From NCBI RefSeq assembly GCF_036924525.1, contig NZ_JAZHRU010000001.1:5981001-6045000 (forward strand): a DNA stretch of 64,000 bases. Direction: 5' to 3'. Below, piece by piece: positions 34,786 through 43,331 of this stretch (position 1 is its first letter; the number at the start of each line of letters is the position of its first letter). The DNA is from Bradyrhizobium sp. AZCC 1719 (lineage in GTDB: Bacteria > Pseudomonadota > Alphaproteobacteria > Rhizobiales > Xanthobacteraceae). Position numbers and translations under genes: made by a program. Under the pieces are notes generated by a model. The model was given only the letters and a program-made list of their open reading frames with translations, had not been told where the DNA came from and searched no databases.

Positions 34786-35316
34786 TCAGGCAGGGACGTA
34801 TGTCAGCCGGACCGTATCCTCGCCAATATGATCGGTGGCGACGAGGCGAAGGGGCGGCCGGGGGCCGGCGAAGAATGGCTTGCCCCGGCCAAGCACAAAG
34901 GGGCGGAAGTACAGTCGATACTCATCAATAAGGCCAGCGTCGCCCAGGCTTCGCGCCAAGTCTGGTCCGGCGACTTCAATCTCACCGCCGAGCCGAGCCT
35001 TCAGCTCACGGACCGCCTCGATACCATCCGTGAAGAGTGTGGCGTTGGGGCCGACGGACTTCAACGAGCGCGAGACCACCCACTTCGGTTGGCTCCGCCA
35101 CACCGCCGCGTAATCGTGTTCTTCCGCGCCCCAATCGGGCTGGTCTTCGTCCCAATACCGCATCACCTCGTAGATGCGGCGACCGTACACACTGCCGGTG
35201 AAACCGCGCACCTGCTCGATGAAGTGACGAAAGAGCACCGGATCCGGTGGCCCCATCGCCGTGTGGTCGACGTAGCCATCCAGGGACAGATTCATTCCGA
35301 AAACGAGCTTCGCCAT
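34786..35316 (-). CDS. Dihydrofolate reductase family protein (RibD C-terminal-like)
   Basis: A 176-residue protein with NLSLDGYVDHTAMGPPDP at the start, VYGRRIYEVMRYWD and the ELKARLGGEIEVAGPDLARSL strand-loop, the pattern of the RibD C-terminal/DHFR-like reductases. Most are unassigned NADPH-dependent reductases, not essential DHFR. It is monocistronic. The preceding 250 bases hold only a fragment of a short repeat shared with about 44.76 kb (GACAATGCGGTG). Confidence 0.83.
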   Translation of the reverse strand: MAKLVFGMNLSLDGYVDHTAMGPPDPVLFRHFIEQVRGFTGSVYGRRIYEVMRYWDEDQPDWGAEEHDYAAVWRSQPKWVVSRSLKSVGPNATLFTDGIEAVRELKARLGGEIEVAGPDLARSLGDAGLIDEYRLYFRPFVLGRGKPFFAGPRPPLRLVATDHIGEDTVRLTYVPA

Positions 35317-35492
35317 GTTCTGTCCTTTACTTCCAGCGAGGATCGCCGAGCGGACTCTCCGTCACGGCGGTTGCAGTTTGCAACTGGTTGTAGCCTACCG
35401 AGACTGGTTTTATATTGCAATCAGTTTTTCGGAGTGAGCATGTGGGTCACCAAGGCGCAACCTAGGGTGGGCAAAGCTGGCCGTAATTGTGG

Positions 35493-35954
35493 TCAACCCT
35501 CTACGGCGTTCTCATGAACCCCGCTGCCGCGAAGGCCCCAGAGGATCAGCGCAAAGGATATGATTCCCGTCGGGGCGGCTGGGTACATGACGAGTTGGAT
35601 CAGCATCTCCTGAGCGTCGTTCCCACGTGCGCCGGCCGCCGCGATCGGAATGATCGAACCACCGGCTCCCAAGAGAGCCGCGATCACGAAACCGGCGATC
35701 GTTGCAAGCGCGGAATAGATGAGAAACCAGAATGCCAGCCGTGACGGCATCGATGTGAGCTTCAGCTTCGGCCAGACCAGACCCTCGGCCACAAGCAACA
35801 CTCCGGTGAATCCGCTGAGCGTGTGAACCGAACGGCCGAGATTGGGTGCGGCGAAATACGGCCCCGCAAATCCCTGGAAGCTCGTGAAGAGGAACAGGGC
35901 CACGCCGATTTGAATCAGCCGGTGACCCTGGACGGCTAGTCGCGTCGCGCTCAT
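35493..35954 (-). CDS. Hydroxylaminobenzene mutase-like membrane protein
   Basis: A 153-residue protein from ATG 35954 with four hydrophobic helices. GHRLIQIGVALFLFTSFQGFAGPYFAAPNLGRSVHTLSGFTGVLLVAEGLVWPKL and later IPIAAAGARGNDAQEMLIQLVM resemble the HabA/HabB hydroxylaminobenzene mutases, which convert hydroxylaminobenzene to 2-aminophenol in nitroarene degradation. Many relatives in soil bacteria are of unproven activity, so mutase function is possible but not certain. It sits next to the LysR gene on the same strand. Confidence 0.7.
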   Translation of the reverse strand: MSATRLAVQGHRLIQIGVALFLFTSFQGFAGPYFAAPNLGRSVHTLSGFTGVLLVAEGLVWPKLKLTSMPSRLAFWFLIYSALATIAGFVIAALLGAGGSIIPIAAAGARGNDAQEMLIQLVMYPAAPTGIISFALILWGLRGSGVHENAVEG

Positions 35955-35984
35955 GCGTTGCTCCTTTCGGCTGTCACCGTGATG

Positions 35985-36025
35985 TCTGGAGCCCGGTTCT
36001 GATTGAATCAGAACCGGGCTCCAGA
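35985..36025 (+). terminator. Perfect 19-base-arm hairpin with downstream T tract
   Basis: TCTGGAGCCCGGTTCTGAT (35985-36003) and ATCAGAACCGGGCTCCAGA (36007-36025) are perfect complements around a TGA loop, followed on the plus strand by TTTTTGTTTT. It has the form of an intrinsic terminator on the plus strand, but also belongs to a dispersed repeat family (see 29945). On the minus strand it lies between the LysR and the HAB-mutase-like genes and could insulate them. Confidence 0.65.
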
Positions 36026-36183
36026 TTTTTGTTTTGACGCGTTTTCTTGACGCGAACCGGACCAGATCGAGTACCGCATTTACCGCGTCGCCTGATTGCT
36101 GCGCCTTGTGAGATTTATCGAGTGCTTCGATAAGGAAGATTCCGCGGCTACGGAATTCCACGCTGGCCTCGGCCGTGCAAGGC

Positions 36184-37089
36184 TTAGCGCAGTTCGCTTG
36201 CGGTTGCCCGCGCGGTCTCGACGAAATGGCGAAGCGCGCGCCGGGCGCCGCGTGGCCGCCATGCGATCGCGAGTTCCCAAGCGAGATCGTCGGGCCCCTC
36301 GACGAGAGGCACGAACGCGACCCCCTCGACGTTCATGGTTCGCGCGCCCGAAGGTACGAGGGCCAAGCCGAGTCCGGCGGCGACGAGGCTCAGGATCGTG
36401 TGCATCTGCCGTGCTTCCTGTGCGATGCGCGGCAGAAAGCCGGCCCGTCGGCAGGCCTGCATGATCCGTGTGTGAAGAGCCGGACCCTGCCGGTGGGGGA
36501 ACAGAATGAAGGCGTGCTCGGCGAGATCTGTGAGCCTGCACTGGCCGGCTGACGCGAGCGGGCTGGCCGCAGGGACGGCGATGGCGACCTGATCGCGGTG
36601 GATCAGTTCAATCGTGAGGCCGTCAATCTCCTCTACTGGTGGGTGAAGGAAACCGAGATCAACTGTGCCGGTCGCCAGGTCTGATAGCTGTGCGTCGGTC
36701 GGGCGCTCATCGAGCCGAATGGCCACCTCTGGCCAGGCTTCCTGAAAACGGCGGATCGCGGCCGGGAGCACGCGATAGAGCGCCGCAGACACGAATGTCA
36801 CCGAGAGCTCGGCAAGTTCGTCGGACGCAGCGCGCCGTGCAAGGCGCACGGCCTCGTCGCCCTGGGCGAGCGTCCGCCGCGCCTCCTCGAGGAACACCCG
36901 ACCGGCCGGCGTGAGGCTCACGACGCGCTGGGTTCTTTCGAAGAGCGGGAAGCCGAGCTGAGCTTCGAGTCGCCTGATCGCTTGGCTCAGGGGCGGCTGA
37001 GCCATGACGAGCCGCGCTGCGGCCCGCCCGAAATGCAGTTCCTCAGCCACAGCCACGAACTGGCGCATGTGCAGTAGATCAACGGCCAT
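36184..37089 (-). CDS. LysR family transcriptional regulator
   Basis: A 301-residue LTTR. The N-terminal HTH reads LLHMRQFVAVAEELHFGRAAARLVMAQPPLSQAIRRLEAQLGFPLFERTQRVVSLTPAGRVFLEEAR, with the standard start and spacing. The rest is a two-lobed periplasmic-binding-like sensor. It is divergent from the exported alpha/beta hydrolase, and that gene is the likely target. A weak dyad sits in the shared intergenic region. The inducer is unknown. Confidence 0.87.
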   Translation of the reverse strand: MAVDLLHMRQFVAVAEELHFGRAAARLVMAQPPLSQAIRRLEAQLGFPLFERTQRVVSLTPAGRVFLEEARRTLAQGDEAVRLARRAASDELAELSVTFVSAALYRVLPAAIRRFQEAWPEVAIRLDERPTDAQLSDLATGTVDLGFLHPPVEEIDGLTIELIHRDQVAIAVPAASPLASAGQCRLTDLAEHAFILFPHRQGPALHTRIMQACRRAGFLPRIAQEARQMHTILSLVAAGLGLALVPSGARTMNVEGVAFVPLVEGPDDLAWELAIAWRPRGARRALRHFVETARATASELR

Positions 37090-37102
37090 ATCCTGATCGT
37101 CT

Positions 37103-37125
37103 CAATAAAGATCGCATTGATATTG
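37103..37125. promoter_or_regulatory. Possible LysR operator dyad
   Basis: CAATA (37103-37107) and TATTG (37121-37125) are inverted arms in the intergenic region between the divergent LysR and hydrolase genes, with a 13-base spacer. This resembles the interrupted dyads bound by LysR proteins, but the arms are short. Confidence 0.3.
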
Positions 37126-37214
37126 GTAACGTGGAACGCGAAGTACAACCTCCCTCGCATCGGCAACCGCAACCGGTGTTCTTGCCTCGAGCGCCGGCAT
37201 TCAAGGAAGTGACG

Positions 37215-38288
37215 ATGCGATTCTTGTCATTCGCCATGGCCACGGCGATGGCCTTGCTTACCCCGATCCAGGCCGGGGCCGAGATCTGGCGCGAGGATTT
37301 CCGCGTTTCCTCGGAGCCCGGGATAGAGTTGGCCCTCCGCGAGGTACGCGATACCGACGCGCGGGCGGCAAGGCCACCCGTGATCCTTCTGCACGGCGCT
37401 CGCGTACCGGGCGTCGCCTCCTTCGACCTTCCGGTCGAGGGCGGCTCGCTCGCCGCCGACCTCGCGCGTGCCGGCCACCGGGTGTTCGTTATGGACGCGC
37501 GCGGCTACGGCGGGTCGTCGCGCCCCCGTCAGGACGGGCCGCAGGATGGTCAACCGCTCACCAACTCGCACGAGATCGTACGCGACATTGGTGCCGTCGT
37601 GAGCGCGGTCGAACGCCGAACGGGCAGCGACCGCGTCGCGCTCCTCGGCTGGGCAACCGGCGGGCACTGGGCCGGCATGTATGCCGCGCTTCACCCCGAG
37701 CGGGTCAGCCACCTCGTCGTCTACAACAATCTTTATGGCGCAACGCGCGGGCACCCTTCGTTGGGGCCCGATGGCGAGAACGCTGACCCGGCGGATCGCA
37801 GCCGCTTCAACGTTGCGAGGTTCGGCACCTATCGGCTGAACACCGCCGACTCGTTGTTGCCCTCATGGGACCGCTCGATCCCGGCTCGGGACAAAGCAGG
37901 CTGGCGCGATCCGGCGGTGGTCGAGGCCTATCTGAAAGCGGCGCTCGCGTCTGATCCGACCTCCACCAAGCGGAGCCCGCCGGCGTTCCGGGCACCCTCG
38001 GGCGCGATGGAGGACAGCTTCTATCTCGCGTCGGGCCGACAGTTGTGGGACGCGGCGTCGATCACGGCGCGGGTGTTGATCGTGCGCTCAGGCAATGATT
38101 TCTGGAGCCGGCCAGAGGACGTGACGGCCTTGGCAAGTCACTTGGCCAATGCTGTCGAGGTGCGCACCGTCACGATTCCGAACGCCACCCACTACGTTCA
38201 CCTCGATCGCGCCGAGCATGGGCGGGCGCAGTTCCTGAGCGAGGTGACACGCTTCCTCGCGCAGCCACCCCTGGCGGCGGCGCGATGA
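37215..38288 (+). CDS. Exported alpha/beta hydrolase
   Basis: A 357-residue protein from ATG 37215 (AAGGAAGTGACG upstream). A signal peptide MRFLSFAMATAMALLTPIQAGA is clear. The hydrolase core has ILLHGARVPG, then DARGYGGSSRP, then LGWATGGHWAG, where the nucleophile position reads Gly-Trp-Ala-Thr-Gly-Gly, so the usual Ser is replaced by Thr (or displaced); the base His lies in NATHYVHLDRAEH. Function is uncertain because of the altered elbow. It is divergent from the LysR gene. Confidence 0.82.
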   Translation: MRFLSFAMATAMALLTPIQAGAEIWREDFRVSSEPGIELALREVRDTDARAARPPVILLHGARVPGVASFDLPVEGGSLAADLARAGHRVFVMDARGYGGSSRPRQDGPQDGQPLTNSHEIVRDIGAVVSAVERRTGSDRVALLGWATGGHWAGMYAALHPERVSHLVVYNNLYGATRGHPSLGPDGENADPADRSRFNVARFGTYRLNTADSLLPSWDRSIPARDKAGWRDPAVVEAYLKAALASDPTSTKRSPPAFRAPSGAMEDSFYLASGRQLWDAASITARVLIVRSGNDFWSRPEDVTALASHLANAVEVRTVTIPNATHYVHLDRAEHGRAQFLSEVTRFLAQPPLAAAR

Positions 38289-38496
38289 CGCAGATAGCGG
38301 CCATCGCTGAGCGGATGGCGGCTTCTGGGTTCCCGGATAGAGACTATCGACAGCGACCGGTCAAATCTTTGTGCACAGATGCGAGCGGGGTCCCAACAAC
38401 AGGCGCTCAAGAACACCGTCACCCTGCATATTACCAGGCGTGGATTCCGGCCGACGAGTACGTCACGGCTTAAGCTCCGCATTGCTTGATACCTCG

Positions 38497-38961
38497 ATGT
38501 TCGAGGCCTACATGGTTCGTATGGCTCGCCTGCCTCGCCCCGTAAAGGCCATCCGTTCGGCGCCTCGCCCAATGCTCGATTACACCGATCGCGCGTACTG
38601 GCAGGGAACGATCAAGATGTCGCTTTCCAAGTTCTTCGTACTTTGCGTGCTTCATCAGAAGCGGATGCACGGATACGAGGTTGTCCAAGCAGTTCAAAGA
38701 ACGACAAAGGGATGCTGCAGTCCTACCGAGGGAACGGTCTATCCGGTGCTCAACGAGTTTGAGGCAGGCGGCTACCTCACCTCGCATTCCGAGATTGTCC
38801 AGGGGCGCGAACGGAAGGTCTACACCCTCACCAGGAAGGGGCGCGAAGCGTTCCAGACCGCAGTCGACGCATGGCTGGAGGCGACAGATTGCATCATTGC
38901 CAGCAAGGCAGCAGCAGATGCGATGAATCGTTCGCGCGGCAAAGCCAAATACACATGCTGA
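38497..38961 (+). CDS. PadR family transcriptional regulator
   Basis: A 154-residue protein from ATG 38497. [25 protein letters not shown] and [40 protein letters not shown] are the PadR winged-helix core. The C-terminal helix ([25 protein letters not shown]) is short, as in the PadR-s1 group. Several Cys (LCVLH, GCCS, DCII) could sense thiol stress or metalloids, which would fit the arsH remnant downstream, but this is inference. Confidence 0.78.
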   Translation: MFEAYMVRMARLPRPVKAIRSAPRPMLDYTDRAYWQGTIKMSLSKFFVLCVLHQKRMHGYEVVQAVQRTTKGCCSPTEGTVYPVLNEFEAGGYLTSHSEIVQGRERKVYTLTRKGREAFQTAVDAWLEATDCIIASKAAADAMNRSRGKAKYTC

Positions 38962-39200
38962 TATTTTTTTGCACTTATACATCGATGATCAAGGCATCGG
39001 TATCCGATGCGTCTGTTGGGTCGCTGCATATATGCATTTCAAAGAGTCAAATGAACATGGTCATCGCGCTTGGCAGCGCTCAGGCCGGCCGCAGGATCGA
39101 CCTGTTCGGCGGCCGCGACGTGCTGGCCGTTATCGGTCGCTCGAACTTGCCGGCTTCGTCGCTCTCCTTGCTCCCACCCTTCATCAACGGTTGAACAAGC

Positions 39201-39952
39201 ATGAGACTTCGTTCACTTGCCAATCCGGATCTCCTGCCCGCGCTCGACAAGCGCTACGCCCTGCAACGGCCGGAAACCGACCTTGGCGGCGGTCCACAGT
39301 ATCCCCCACGCATCCTGCTGCTCTACGGATCGCTGCGGGAACGCTCCTATTCCCGGTTCGTCGTCGAGGAGGCAGCGCGCCTGCTGCGGTTCTTCGGAGC
39401 CGAGCCGCGGATATTCGATCCCTCGGATTTGCCGCTACCCGATCAGGTCAGGGCGGACAATCACCCGCTGTCCACGAGTTGCGCGAGCTCGCCATGTGGT
39501 CGGAAGGACAGATCTGGTGCAGCCCGGAGCGCCACGGCCAGATCACCGGCGTCATGAAGGCGCAGATCGATCACTTGCCGCTCGACATCGGCGGCATGCG
39601 GCCTACCCAGGGCCGGACACTGGCCGTCATGCAGGTTTGCGGCGGCTCGCAGTCGTTCAATGCGGTGAACACGCTTAGGCTCTTGGGACGCTGGATGCGG
39701 ATGTTCACCATCCCCAACCAATCGAGCGTCGCGAAGGCCTTCCAGGAGTTCAATGAAGCCGGACGGATGCGGCCGTCTGGCTACTATGAGCGGATCGTCG
39801 ACGTGGTCGAGGAACTTTTCCGTTTCACGATCTTGCTCCGACCGCATGTCGCTGCCCTGAGCGACCGATACTCCGAGCGCAAGGAGGCGGGCCGCCCGGC
39901 GAAAGATGTCGAGACTGACCTGTCGGCGATCGCAACAGCGCACCAGCGGTGA
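39201..39952 (+). pseudogene. arsH: arsH, NADPH-dependent FMN reductase, single-base frameshift
   Basis: The first part ([19 protein letters not shown] ... [48 protein letters not shown]) and the second part ([41 protein letters not shown]...[16 protein letters not shown]) together make an ArsH-type flavoprotein, but in two reading frames. The switch lies at about 39468-39470, where CACCCGCT-GTCCACGAG lacks one base relative to a clean reading. The remainder looks intact, so it is either a fresh pseudogene or a sequencing error. ArsH oxidises trivalent methylated arsenicals. No arsenic efflux gene is nearby. The 239 bases before it show no recognisable gene. Confidence 0.85.
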
Positions 39953-40080
39953 GGAACACGAGCGTGACTAAGGCTGGTCCGGCCGACTGATCTCCACTTG
40001 GTCAAGCGCGACCGAGACTGGCCGCAGGGCATCGCCCCTCTGGCACGCCTGCGGGCCTGAATTGCGCTCCACACGACGCT

Positions 40081-41163
40081 TCAGTTCTCCGCGGACCCCG
40101 CCCCTCCCTTTACTTTCCGGCTGGTCCCGCCCAAAGGACGCGAGGCGAGCAAGCGCCCTGCTAACGTTTCGTCGAGCGACGGCGCGAACTGACGTTCTTC
40201 CCTATGGAAGAGGGCTTTGAAGAAAAGAGTGTCAGAAGCCGAATTGATTATTCTGGCGATCAAGGCGGTCGCGAGCACGGCAAAGGCCAGGCGAGCAAGA
40301 AGCACGCTCGTAAGGTCAGCGCCGAGCGCGACGACGACCACCGTATCCTCGATGAGGCTGTGGGCAAAACCCATGAACACGCAAGCGAGGAATATCTGAC
40401 GCGGCTCTGCGCTAGCCGTGCGCGCCTCGCGGATCAGCAGTCCTGCGCCATAGGAAATCCCAAGAAACAGGCCGACAGCGGCGAAAGGCACCGTCTGCTT
40501 TTCAATGCCAGCGAGTCGAAAGAGTGGCGCAAGCCCACTGTTCATCCAATCCAGGATGCCTGACATCTTGAGAAGCTCGATTAGCCAACTCAGCGAAAGC
40601 AGAACGAACAGCATGATCGCCAGGGTCTTGAGTGTGCCCAGGAGAACGCCGCTCCAACCGGTGCTTTCATTCATCGGCATCCAGGCCGGCTTCACCGGCT
40701 CGGACTGCCATCCGGTGGCGGCGAATATCTGGTGCAGAAGGACGGCAAAGATCAACCCTCCGCCGATACGAAGCGCCGCGGTGACCAGGAAGCCAGGTCC
40801 GGCTTTTTGAATTATCCGTTGCTCGATCGGAATGGCGTGCGCAAACAGCAAAAGAGCCGAAAAAACTGTCATGTCGGCTGTGCTGAGTGCTGAAAGCGGA
40901 ACCAGGGTGAATATGGTCACAAGCGCCCCCCAGATCCCGACCAGCAATCCGGTCAGCCAGGCAAAGGCGAGTTCGGGTGGCAATCCCACCAGCGTCATGA
41001 CTGGGGAGAAGAACGGAGAAATCGCCTGGATGACACCAAGGTCCTGCAGAAGCTGGGTGACTATCGCAACCGGCACGATGACGCGAACCAGCTCCCAATA
41101 GATTTCAAGCGTTTCCAATGTCTTGCGATAGACGGCGGTGCAGATCGTCATTGGCGGCTCCAT
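40081..41163 (-). CDS. Nucleoside recognition (Gate) domain membrane protein
   Basis: A 360-residue polytopic membrane protein from ATG 41163 (a second ATG at 41151 is equally possible). It shows about 8-9 hydrophobic helices, with paired Gate-like regions ([31 protein letters not shown] and [59 protein letters not shown]). The FAHSLIEDT stretch is typical of Gate-domain transporters. The substrate is not known. It is divergent from an Lrp/AsnC gene, with a TGCAAT-N3-ATTGCA dyad between them. Confidence 0.78.
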   Translation of the reverse strand: MEPPMTICTAVYRKTLETLEIYWELVRVIVPVAIVTQLLQDLGVIQAISPFFSPVMTLVGLPPELAFAWLTGLLVGIWGALVTIFTLVPLSALSTADMTVFSALLLFAHAIPIEQRIIQKAGPGFLVTAALRIGGGLIFAVLLHQIFAATGWQSEPVKPAWMPMNESTGWSGVLLGTLKTLAIMLFVLLSLSWLIELLKMSGILDWMNSGLAPLFRLAGIEKQTVPFAAVGLFLGISYGAGLLIREARTASAEPRQIFLACVFMGFAHSLIEDTVVVVALGADLTSVLLARLAFAVLATALIARIINSASDTLFFKALFHREERQFAPSLDETLAGRLLASRPLGGTSRKVKGGAGSAEN

Positions 41164-41227
41164 CAGCGTTGGAGCCCCGTGACTAGCGGGAGACGCTTCG
41201 CATTTGCGGTCAAACTTTGCGATTCTG

Positions 41228-41242
41228 TGCAATAAAATTGCA
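41228..41242. promoter_or_regulatory. Lrp/AsnC-type operator dyad
   Basis: TGCAAT-AAA-ATTGCA is a perfect 6-base dyad in the intergenic space between the divergent Gate transporter and Lrp/AsnC genes. It resembles operators of Lrp-family regulators and is probably bound by the neighbouring protein. Confidence 0.6.
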
Positions 41243-41268
41243 TCGACGGACGCCGAGCGAGGACCGAG

Positions 41269-41721
41269 ATGGACAAGATCGACAGGAAGCTTCTCAACCT
41301 GCTCCAGGATGACGCTTCACGGACGAACGCCGAACTGGCGGAATTGGCCGGGCTTTCCCCCTCGAGCTGCCTGCGCCGCATTCGACGACTGAAAGAAAGC
41401 GGCGTCATCAGCCACGTTGTCGCGCTTCTTGCCCCGGCCAAGGCTGGCCGAGGCATGAAGGCGTTCGTCACCGTCGAACTGGAGCGACATGGCGAGCAAT
41501 ACATGCATGATTTTTTGGAACGGGCCGCTCAGGAAACGGCCGTCACTCAGGCCTACAGCGTGAGCGGCCAAACCGACGCCGTCCTCATGCTACGCTTGAC
41601 GGATATGGACGAGTTCGATGCGCTGTGCGAGCGGCTGTTCCGAGAGCGAAGCAATGTCGCACGATACTACACCATGTTCGTGATCCGAACGGCCAAAGAA
41701 GTGACCGCAATTCCGCTCTAG
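41269..41721 (+). CDS. Lrp/AsnC family transcriptional regulator
   Basis: A 150-residue protein: [47 protein letters not shown] is the HTH, and the RAM domain follows ([47 protein letters not shown]). It is likely to regulate the divergent Gate-domain transporter in response to an amino acid or purine; the ligand is unknown. The gene converges with the serine hydrolase gene. Confidence 0.88.
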   Translation: MDKIDRKLLNLLQDDASRTNAELAELAGLSPSSCLRRIRRLKESGVISHVVALLAPAKAGRGMKAFVTVELERHGEQYMHDFLERAAQETAVTQAYSVSGQTDAVLMLRLTDMDEFDALCERLFRERSNVARYYTMFVIRTAKEVTAIPL

Positions 41722-41826
41722 ATTCTACAGTTCGATAGACCTACCGGCTGCCTTCGCATTGCGGTCGTTCGCGACCACATGCTCAGCGGGGGCGGTCCCC
41801 TGCGGATCGGCGTGAGCGCCACGGCG

Positions 41827-43089
41827 TCAGCCTCCCGCCATCAGATCCTTCGCCAGCGCCATGTAAGCCGGCAGCGTTACCGGATCGTTGGCGGCGTTGC
41901 CGGCGGCCGGGTGCGAGGCATAGCGGGCGATCACCATCTCGGCTTTCGGATCGATATAGATGCCCTGCCCGTGAACGCCGCGCGCCATGAAGGCGCCGTG
42001 CGCGTTATGTGTTACCCACCACTGGTTCCGGTACGAGGCGCCGGGCAATGTGGTGTAGCCGGCCGGCTTGAACTTTTCGGGATCGCCGCCGCGCGCGATG
42101 TCTTCGACGACTTGAGACGGCACGATCTGGCGGCCGTTGAAGCGGCCGTGATTGCGGATCGTCTCGCCGAAGCGGGCGAGATCGCGCAAGCTGGTCGAAA
42201 GGCCGCCGCCGCCGCTTTCGGTGCCGATGCGGTCGACGTGATAATGCGCGTCCTCTTCCGCACCCATCGGAATCCAGATCCGCTCCGACAGCAGATCGGA
42301 CAGCGTCATGCCGCTGGCCCGCCGGCAGATCCAGGCCAGCACGTCTGAATTGACGGTCTTGTAGGCGAAGGCCTTGCCGTGCTCGCCCTGCTTGCGCTGC
42401 GCACGCAGAAAATCGAAAATATTGGTCGCGCCCTCGTAGCCCGGCTCGATCGGCGCCATGCCGTTCGCCCGCCTGAGCCCGAACACGCCGGAATTCTTGT
42501 CGGTATAGACCTCGGTGTATTCGAGGCCCGTGGTCATATCCATCGCCTCGTGCACGCGCGCATCGCCGAACGCGCTGGCCTTCAGCTCGGGGACATAGTC
42601 CGTGATCGGCGCCTGCGGATCGATCTTGCCCTCTGCCACCAGAATGCCGGCGAGCGTGCCGGTGAAAGATTTCGTGACCGACATCGCGATATGCGGTTTG
42701 TGCGGCTTCAGCGCACCGAAATAGCGCTCGTAGATCAGCTTGCCCCGGTGCAGCACGGCGATGCCGTCGGCATAGGTTTCCTCAAGCATGCGCGCAAACG
42801 TCATGGGACGTCCGTCCATCGTGACCGAAGCGGACGCACCGATATCGTGCTCCTCGCGCGGCAGCACCGACGCGGGCCCTGCCCCGCGCCAGACGTTTAC
42901 GGTCGGCACCAGTTGGCGAATATTGCTCCATGCCCAGCGCAATTCGGGGAAGCTGCGGAACGATCCGGTATGGAACGTGATGGTTTTGTCCGGCGGCGGG
43001 GGAAAGCCCTGCATCCAGCCGAGTGCTTGCGGATCGGTCTCGGCGGCAGCGGGGGCGGCGGTCTGACTGGGGGCGGTCGCGACGGACAT
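41827..43089 (-). CDS. Serine hydrolase, beta-lactamase/6-aminohexanoate-dimer hydrolase-like
   Basis: A 420-residue class C beta-lactamase-fold enzyme from ATG 43089. The nucleophile is Ser137 in IAMSVTKSF (Ser-x-x-Lys), and the Tyr of the catalytic triad is likely in the GLEYTEVYT region. HGQGIYIDP near the C-terminus takes the place of the KTG box, as in NylB-type esterases. It lacks a clear signal peptide, so probably cytoplasmic. The substrate is unknown; esters, amide oligomers or beta-lactams are possible. Confidence 0.86.
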   Translation of the reverse strand: MSVATAPSQTAAPAAAETDPQALGWMQGFPPPPDKTITFHTGSFRSFPELRWAWSNIRQLVPTVNVWRGAGPASVLPREEHDIGASASVTMDGRPMTFARMLEETYADGIAVLHRGKLIYERYFGALKPHKPHIAMSVTKSFTGTLAGILVAEGKIDPQAPITDYVPELKASAFGDARVHEAMDMTTGLEYTEVYTDKNSGVFGLRRANGMAPIEPGYEGATNIFDFLRAQRKQGEHGKAFAYKTVNSDVLAWICRRASGMTLSDLLSERIWIPMGAEEDAHYHVDRIGTESGGGGLSTSLRDLARFGETIRNHGRFNGRQIVPSQVVEDIARGGDPEKFKPAGYTTLPGASYRNQWWVTHNAHGAFMARGVHGQGIYIDPKAEMVIARYASHPAAGNAANDPVTLPAYMALAKDLMAGG

Positions 43090-43188
43090 GAAGGCTGGCT
43101 CCCGGGGGACGATGCGAACTCGTAACATGGCTATGCGTAGTGCGCAGCCAGCGTTTTAGCGGGGGTGATCGGCGCGGCGAGCAGATTT

Positions 43189-43258
43189 GTAGCCCGCACG
43201 AGCGCAACGATATGCGGGGAGAGTGGCCCCGGGTATCGCTGCGCTCACCCGGGGCTAC
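43189..43258. repeat. Dispersed palindromic repeat, GTAGCCC family
   Basis: GTAGCCC (near 43189) and GGGCTAC (ending 43258) form the ends, with CGAGCGCAACGATATGCGGGG and GGGTATCGCTGCGCTCAC as inner arms. It occupies the gap behind the serine hydrolase start and ahead of the RTX gene end, and is typical of Bradyrhizobiaceae intergenic repeats. Confidence 0.65.
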
Positions 43259-43331
43259 GCTTGCTTGCCGAGCCCGTACCGCTTGCGGTTTTGCGCCGCA
43301 TGACGTCCGAACTCGATCAACCGCGTCTATC

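Noticed and set aside
38285..38473. Small open frame overlapping the hydrolase stop as ATGA
   Set aside because: 62 codons with no recognisable content or ribosome-binding site; no conserved partner evident.
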